Origin: Ilyomonas sp965247435
GTDB lineage: Bacteria; Bacteroidota; Bacteroidia; Chitinophagales; Chitinophagaceae
Direction: 5' to 3'
Length of the DNA: 64,000 nt
NCBI GenBank assembly: GCA_965247435.1
Contig: OZ252019.1
Location: 4,526,001-4,590,000 of the forward strand
How positions within the stretch are numbered: the stretch's first letter is position 1; every line of letters begins with the position of its first letter. The notes under the pieces were generated by a model, which was not told where the DNA came from, made no database searches, and was given only the letters and a program-made list of their open reading frames with translations. Positions 59,915-64,000 of this stretch are shown one piece after another. Position numbers and translations under genes: made by a program.

Positions 59915-60406
59915 TCACTTTTTGATGTAGCTTTCAATCAGCACCACCATCGGTTCGTTCTCCTGTATCACTGCATGGTCTATCGGGCTTTTGCCACGCA
60001 CGTCTCTTGCAAATATGTCTGCGCCCTGCTGCAGCAGCATGTCTGCTATTTCCAACTGGCCAAACGTGGCAGCAAACGTAAGCGCGGTTGCACCCTGATA
60101 ATTGCGCTGGTTAACGTCTGCGCCGGCCTGTAATAGTTTTTCCGCTAATTGCTTATACCCTTTAAAGGAAGCGCCCATCAGGGCCGTATTGCCGGCTGCA
60201 TCCTGGCTATCGGCTTTTGCGCCGTTATTTAGCAAGAAGTCGGTAATCACTTGCTGGTCGTTGTAAACTGCAATGATGAGCGGCGTAAAGCCTTTGGCAT
60301 CTTCGCTGTTAAGGAGCGTTGGATTAGTTGCATACAGCGTTGCTGCGTGCTGCAGATCGCCGCGGCGGCAGGCATCAAAAAACTGCGTTTGCTCTGTAAG
60401 TGCCAT
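59915..60406 (-). CDS. Ankyrin-repeat protein
   Basis: 163-aa protein of four to five ankyrin repeats: GFTPLIIAVYNDQQVITDFLL, GNTALMGASFKGYKQLAEKL, GATALTFAATFGQLEIADML and a final GKSPIDHAVI. No signal peptide or fused domain. Acts as a protein-binding scaffold; partner unknown. 95 bp upstream of ppa on the same strand. Confidence 0.92.
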   Translation of the reverse strand: MALTEQTQFFDACRRGDLQHAATLYATNPTLLNSEDAKGFTPLIIAVYNDQQVITDFLLNNGAKADSQDAAGNTALMGASFKGYKQLAEKLLQAGADVNQRNYQGATALTFAATFGQLEIADMLLQQGADIFARDVRGKSPIDHAVIQENEPMVVLIESYIKK

Positions 60407-60592
60407 GGTTAGTTAGAATAGATAGTAAGGGCGCAAAAATAAAGTTTACTAAATTTAATAACGGCATTTATCCTGCATGTGCCAAGACGAATATTGCCCG
60501 ATGTATCACATTTATATGTACACCCCGCTTATATTTTAAAATATAAACGGGGCACTCCTACATTCTATCGCAATAAAGAACAACCGTCATTT

Positions 60593-61816
60593 TTACTCTT
60601 CGCGCTTTACTATTACCGGCTGGCTGTTATAAGCTATACGGTAAACAACGCCATTGGCATCTTCGGCCATCAGTATCGAACCGTCCTGCAATTGTGCAAG
60701 TCCGCAAACCCGGGCAAACTGGGTAGAATCTTTAGTATTGAAAAAACCAGTGATGAAATCGGTTATTGCTACCGGTTTTCCGGCATTATTAAAGTGTACC
60801 CGTACAACGCAGTAGCCGGATGGATTATCCCGGTTCCAGGAGCCATGCATGGTTACAAAAGCATCGTTTTTATATTCCTCCGGAAACTGCGGGCCGGTAT
60901 AAAACAACATATCCATCGGTGCGGCATGTGCAGTATATAACAATTCTGGTTTTTTGGTTTTGAGCGAGTACTGGTTGTACGTTAAATGTGGCGGGCTGGC
61001 ATGTTTGTCGTACTTGCCATCGGCATATACATACGGCCAGCCATAATCCTTACCCGGGCTTATATGGTTTAGTTCTTCCCGCTGGTCGTTATCGCCCAGC
61101 CAGTCTATACCCTGGTCAAAACCCCAGAGTTCTTTTGTAGCCGGGTGCCAGCCATAGCCGATCGTATTACGCAGGCCTTTTGCAAAAATGTGCAGGTTGC
61201 TGCCATCGGCATCTGCCTGCAGCATGGTGGCATTCAGTTCGTTTGGCTCATCGCAGGAGTTGCAGGTACTGCCTACTGAAAGATACATTTTACCATCCGG
61301 ACCAAAATGGATCATCCGGTTGGGGTGCTGGCCGCCATCGGGCAGATTACTGATGATAGCCTGCAACTCGCCTAAAGTCCCATCGGAGTGAATGTCAGCC
61401 ATAAATATCTGCGTTACGGTTGTAAGGTATAGTTTGCCATCGTGGTAGTCTATACCATGCAACTGTTCTTTTGTAGCTACTACCTTTTTTATATCGGCTG
61501 TACCATCGCCATTGGTATCCCGCAACAGTGTTACGGTGCCTTTTTCACGGTTGGTTACATATACAAAACCTTCCGGCGTTACCTTAAGCATGCGCGGCTT
61601 GCCGAGGCCGTCTGCAAATTTGGTAATGGAGAACCCGTCCGGCAGCTTAAGCTGCTGTATCCGCCACGCTTGCGGATCTACCTGCGCAGGACGAAAGATA
61701 TGGCCTGTCATCGCATCGGTAATTACATGGTTGTTGCCGTCCTGCGCTGTTGCCCACTGTGCAAAAAGCATCAGGCAGACAAAAATAAAATTGGTGTTTC
61801 GTACAGTTTTTTTCAT
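60593..61816 (-). CDS. Secreted PQQ-dependent sugar dehydrogenase
   Basis: 407-aa exported six-bladed propeller (start ATG 61816, signal to WATAQ) of the glucose/sorbosone dehydrogenase family. Marks: GFSITKFADGLGKPRMLKV, LLRDTNGDGTAD, GGQHPNRMIHFGPDGKMYLSVG, YGWHPATKELWGFDQGIDWL and GLAQLQDGSILMAEDANG. A CNSCDEPN Cys pair lies in a loop. Oxidises sugars or aldehydes in the periplasm with PQQ; no cytochrome domain, unlike the fusion at 49.9 kb. Confidence 0.93.
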   Translation of the reverse strand: MKKTVRNTNFIFVCLMLFAQWATAQDGNNHVITDAMTGHIFRPAQVDPQAWRIQQLKLPDGFSITKFADGLGKPRMLKVTPEGFVYVTNREKGTVTLLRDTNGDGTADIKKVVATKEQLHGIDYHDGKLYLTTVTQIFMADIHSDGTLGELQAIISNLPDGGQHPNRMIHFGPDGKMYLSVGSTCNSCDEPNELNATMLQADADGSNLHIFAKGLRNTIGYGWHPATKELWGFDQGIDWLGDNDQREELNHISPGKDYGWPYVYADGKYDKHASPPHLTYNQYSLKTKKPELLYTAHAAPMDMLFYTGPQFPEEYKNDAFVTMHGSWNRDNPSGYCVVRVHFNNAGKPVAITDFITGFFNTKDSTQFARVCGLAQLQDGSILMAEDANGVVYRIAYNSQPVIVKREE

Positions 61817-62017
61817 AGGTAAAATCATTTAAATAACCACAGCAAATGTTTTGCCGCGTATAGCTGCTAAATGCCCGGCATAAAGAATTGTTATTGCCAG
61901 GTAATAAAAACTGTTGTCCCGATGTGCGCATTATAGTTGAATGAAGTCATTATTTTGGATAGTATAAGCGTGCATGTTTTCTGTGATAAAATATTTAAGA
62001 ACTATTAGTCTATAAAT

Positions 62018-62048
62018 TTGGTGGACTAATAAGCATCCTTTAGTTTTG
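62018..62048 (+). promoter_or_regulatory. Bacteroidota-type promoter
   Basis: TTG at 62018-62020, 20-bp spacer, TAGTTTTG at 62041-62048. It overlaps an inverted repeat TTAGTC/GACTAA (62005-62029). It would drive the redoxin-like gene at 62259 with a ~200-nt leader. The rest of the 61817-62258 gap shows no gene. Confidence 0.6.
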
Positions 62049-62258
62049 TGAGCCCTATCAAAAGACTATGCACTTTTCCTCTTCTATAATGCGATGTTGT
62101 ATGCGCGCTGATGTGCAGGTAATAGCCTGACAATTACCGTACTTTTTTATACATTTTTTATTACCGGCACTTCCTTTCTGATTTCACTTTTTGCTACACC
62201 TGAGCAAAAACATTCCTTACTTCCTTTATTTATTTTATAAGCACACAATCGCAGCATC

Positions 62259-62933
62259 ATGCCTACAACACTATCCGCATTTTCAAAAGAGAACCTACAT
62301 ATTATTGGCGATACAGATCTATTATCTTCCGATACTAATCATTATGGGTATCAGCCTCTTGCTAAGGGCGGATGTATTCCTGCATTTAGCCTTCCTTCAG
62401 AAGCAGGTATCATCAATGCTCTTGCGCCTTTACTTAAGCGGGAGACGCTCATCACCCTGCAGGACTTTTTAGACTATCAGCAACCCCTGGTGATCGCTTT
62501 TTTAGGTGCGCCCGGCCAGGCAGCGGCAGATATATTAAAACTCGAAAAGTTAGGGACCGGCATTCAGCAATGTGGCGGCAGGCTGCTGGTACTTACAGCG
62601 ATAGCGCCCCGGCACCTCCGCAGGCAATTACGGCAATCCGATACATTTACCCTGTTTTACGACAAAGACAATACGATTGCCGAACTGTTTGGATTGTACG
62701 ACCCGCAAAACCCTTTGTGGCAGTGGGTTTCAGGGATTGAGGAAGAAGAACAGGTATTACCGGCCTTATATGTGGCAGCACCCGACCGGAATATTACATT
62801 TAGCTATGTTGACTATCATTTCAGCTTATTTACCGGCAGCATGCAGCACTGGCATGCCGGCCTGCTGAATGCTGTGCAGGCAGTCGCCAATCAATACTGT
62901 TACCAGCAGGCAACATACAGGCGGGTGTCATAA
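62259..62933 (+). CDS. Redoxin-like (AhpC/TSA fold) protein lacking the catalytic Cys
   Basis: 224-aa cytoplasmic protein. FSLPSEAG..., QPLVIAFLGAPGQAAADIL, GGRLLVLTAIAPRHLRR and TFTLFYDKDNTIAELFGLYD give the thioredoxin/peroxiredoxin fold pattern. However, the position where peroxiredoxins have TxxC is GAPGQ, and no CxxC replaces it. It is therefore either inactive, a structural relative, or uses another Cys (residue 109 region QQCGG). Starts at ATG 62259 after a long leader. Confidence 0.78.
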   Translation: MPTTLSAFSKENLHIIGDTDLLSSDTNHYGYQPLAKGGCIPAFSLPSEAGIINALAPLLKRETLITLQDFLDYQQPLVIAFLGAPGQAAADILKLEKLGTGIQQCGGRLLVLTAIAPRHLRRQLRQSDTFTLFYDKDNTIAELFGLYDPQNPLWQWVSGIEEEEQVLPALYVAAPDRNITFSYVDYHFSLFTGSMQHWHAGLLNAVQAVANQYCYQQATYRRVS

Positions 62934-62969
62934 AAACGTTTCTTTTTCAAGTTGTGTAATAAATAGCAG

Positions 62970-62995
62970 GAGCTGCCTTTTGGCGGCTCTTCCTT
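62970..62995 (+). terminator. Terminator after the redoxin-like gene
   Basis: GAGCTGCC-TTTT-GGCGGCTC hairpin followed by TTCCTTT. The remainder of 62934-63401 contains no gene I can support. Confidence 0.65.
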
Positions 62996-63401
62996 TATGA
63001 AGCAGCAGGATAATCAAGATTCAATTTAAATAATAAGTACAGGCTGGCAGGAAATGCTGTAAACCGTTAAACATCCGGCCTGTACCGGCCATTAATCAGC
63101 AACTGTATTGATGAAAACCGGCCTTGTCCGCTACGGAAATACCATACAACTGCAGGCCGCCTACCGGTCAACAACTTTTGCTGAACAATAAAAATCTGCG
63201 GTATAGAACCAACATCAGCCAGCACTATCCAGCTCTTTTTTTACAGGGCTGGCTGCTATATTTAATAGTACCCGTTATACGGTCGCCAGTGGAAGCGGAT
63301 CATCATTACCACCACAGGTCTTTCTTCCGGTTTTTACTATATTTAATGCCGGTAGAATTTAGAACTCCGCGTTAAAACTTAAATTCCTTTATTTTGCCCT
63401 C

Positions 63402-63845
63402 TTGACCAAGCCAACCGTCCATATCATTAACCGTTCGCAAAACCCGTTGCCGCAATACGCCACACCCGGCGCTGCGGGTATGGATATACGAGCCGATATT
63501 CCCGCTGCCATCACCTTACAGCCTTTGGAAAGGATTTTGATACCAACAGGCCTGTACATTGAGCTGCCGGAAGGCTACGAAACGCAGGTGCGTCCGCGCA
63601 GTGGCCTCGCTATCAGGCAAGGTATTACCTGCCTCAATAGCCCCGGCACTATAGATGCAGATTACCGCGGCGAGATAAAAGTAATCCTGATTAATTTTTC
63701 GAACGAGGAGCAGGTAATACAGCCCGGCGACCGTATTGCGCAATTAGTAGTGCAGCGCGTAGCGCAGATAGAATGGATAGAAGTAAATATGCTAAATGAA
63801 ACAGGCCGCAGCGATGGCGGCTTTGGACATACCGGCAGGCAATAA
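63402..63845 (+). CDS. dut: dUTP diphosphatase
   Basis: 147-aa trimeric dUTPase hydrolysing dUTP to dUMP and PPi. All five motifs are present: GAAGMDIRAD, RPRSGLAIRQG, GTIDADYRGEIKVIL, GDRIAQLVV and the C-terminal GRSDGGFGHTG P-loop-like tail. The start is TTG 63402; no ATG lies upstream of the conserved N-terminus. A lipoprotein gene follows after 58 bp. Confidence 0.97.
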   Translation: MTKPTVHIINRSQNPLPQYATPGAAGMDIRADIPAAITLQPLERILIPTGLYIELPEGYETQVRPRSGLAIRQGITCLNSPGTIDADYRGEIKVILINFSNEEQVIQPGDRIAQLVVQRVAQIEWIEVNMLNETGRSDGGFGHTGRQ

Positions 63846-63903
63846 AAATTAATTAAAACAGTGTAAAACATCCGCTTCTTCTGAAGAAGCACTTTTAATC
63901 AGC

Positions 63904-64000
63904 ATGAAAAAAAACAGCACCCTGATAAACCGCAGTATTTGTATAATGATTTGTCTTGTACTGGCATTGGCTGCCTGCCGCCCGGTAAAGAAAGTGCAGC
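63904..64000 (+). CDS. Lipoprotein gene, truncated by the window end
   Basis: ATG 63904 begins a lipoprotein signal peptide with lipobox LALAAC (Cys25), then RPVKKVQ where the window ends. Position 58 bp downstream of dut suggests co-transcription. Often a tetratricopeptide lipoprotein follows dut in this phylum, but the rest is not visible, so no function is given. Confidence 0.7.
   Translation, partial: MKKNSTLINRSICIMICLVLALAACRPVKKVQ

Overview
The window looks like chromosomal DNA of a Bacteroidota bacterium, most likely Chitinophagaceae (inference). The signs are many SusD-era style lipoproteins and secreted sugar enzymes, promoters of the TTG-N18-20-TAnnTTTG type, few Shine-Dalgarno sequences, and gene families such as ComB, DUF1080, ThuA/PQQ sugar dehydrogenases and arsenosugar enzymes.

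Layout. 0.3-9.7 kb: PBP1C, a short operon (ComEC-like, PurH, lipoprotein), small proteins (one broken by an in-frame stop) and an SDR/DUF2867 protein. 9.9-11.8 kb: a decayed secreted gene and a lipoprotein esterase. 12.0-18.5 kb, all on the minus strand: an RNA-repair locus consisting of a leader with a tiny peptide and two terminators, a Ro60/TROVE protein, a dense array of tRNA-like RNAs, a 99-codon ORF, a PcfJ-like protein and the RNA ligase RtcB. 18.9-30 kb: housekeeping and accessory genes (DUF1080, Crp/Fnr with an AhpD-like partner, M48 protease, ComB, FolE-QueD, methyltransferase, cyclophilin, acyltransferase-like membrane protein). 30-38 kb: a sterol desaturase-like/flavin reductase pair, a HEPN two-gene unit, and an arsenosugar cluster (PNP, AhpD-like, ArsS, two glycosyltransferases). 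38-48 kb: GH78 rhamnosidase, a Septu-like HNH/ATPase defence pair, and two Tat-exported sugar proteins. 48.6-49.8 kb: a 21-bp minisatellite and a RAYT transposase flanked by inverted REP elements. 49.9-64 kb: a five-part ThuA/PQQ dehydrogenase/cytochrome fusion, heme A synthase, RNase HII, YrdC-type protein, thioredoxin, pyrophosphatase, a second PQQ dehydrogenase, dUTPase and a truncated lipoprotein.

The most interesting region is 15.2-16.5 kb. Read on the minus strand it holds six units in which the 3' half of a tRNA precedes its 5' half. Each unit is enclosed by a covarying terminal stem and two conserved flanking motifs. Five non-permuted tRNA-like genes (anticodons CTG, TTT, GTG, ACG, GAA) are interspersed among them. 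Between Ro60 and RtcB this layout resembles the enterobacterial rsr-yrlBA-rtcBA operon, but with a greatly expanded set of Y RNA-like (YrlA-type) RNAs. I infer that the permuted units are Ro60-binding Y RNAs carrying tRNA-mimic modules. One stand-alone tRNA carries a 29-nt insertion in its T loop, and two stand-alone tRNAs share their 3' ends with the next Y RNA-like unit, which suggests alternative folds or coupled processing. A leader with its own promoter, a 29-residue peptide and two intrinsic terminators precedes Ro60 and suggests transcription attenuation of the whole locus.
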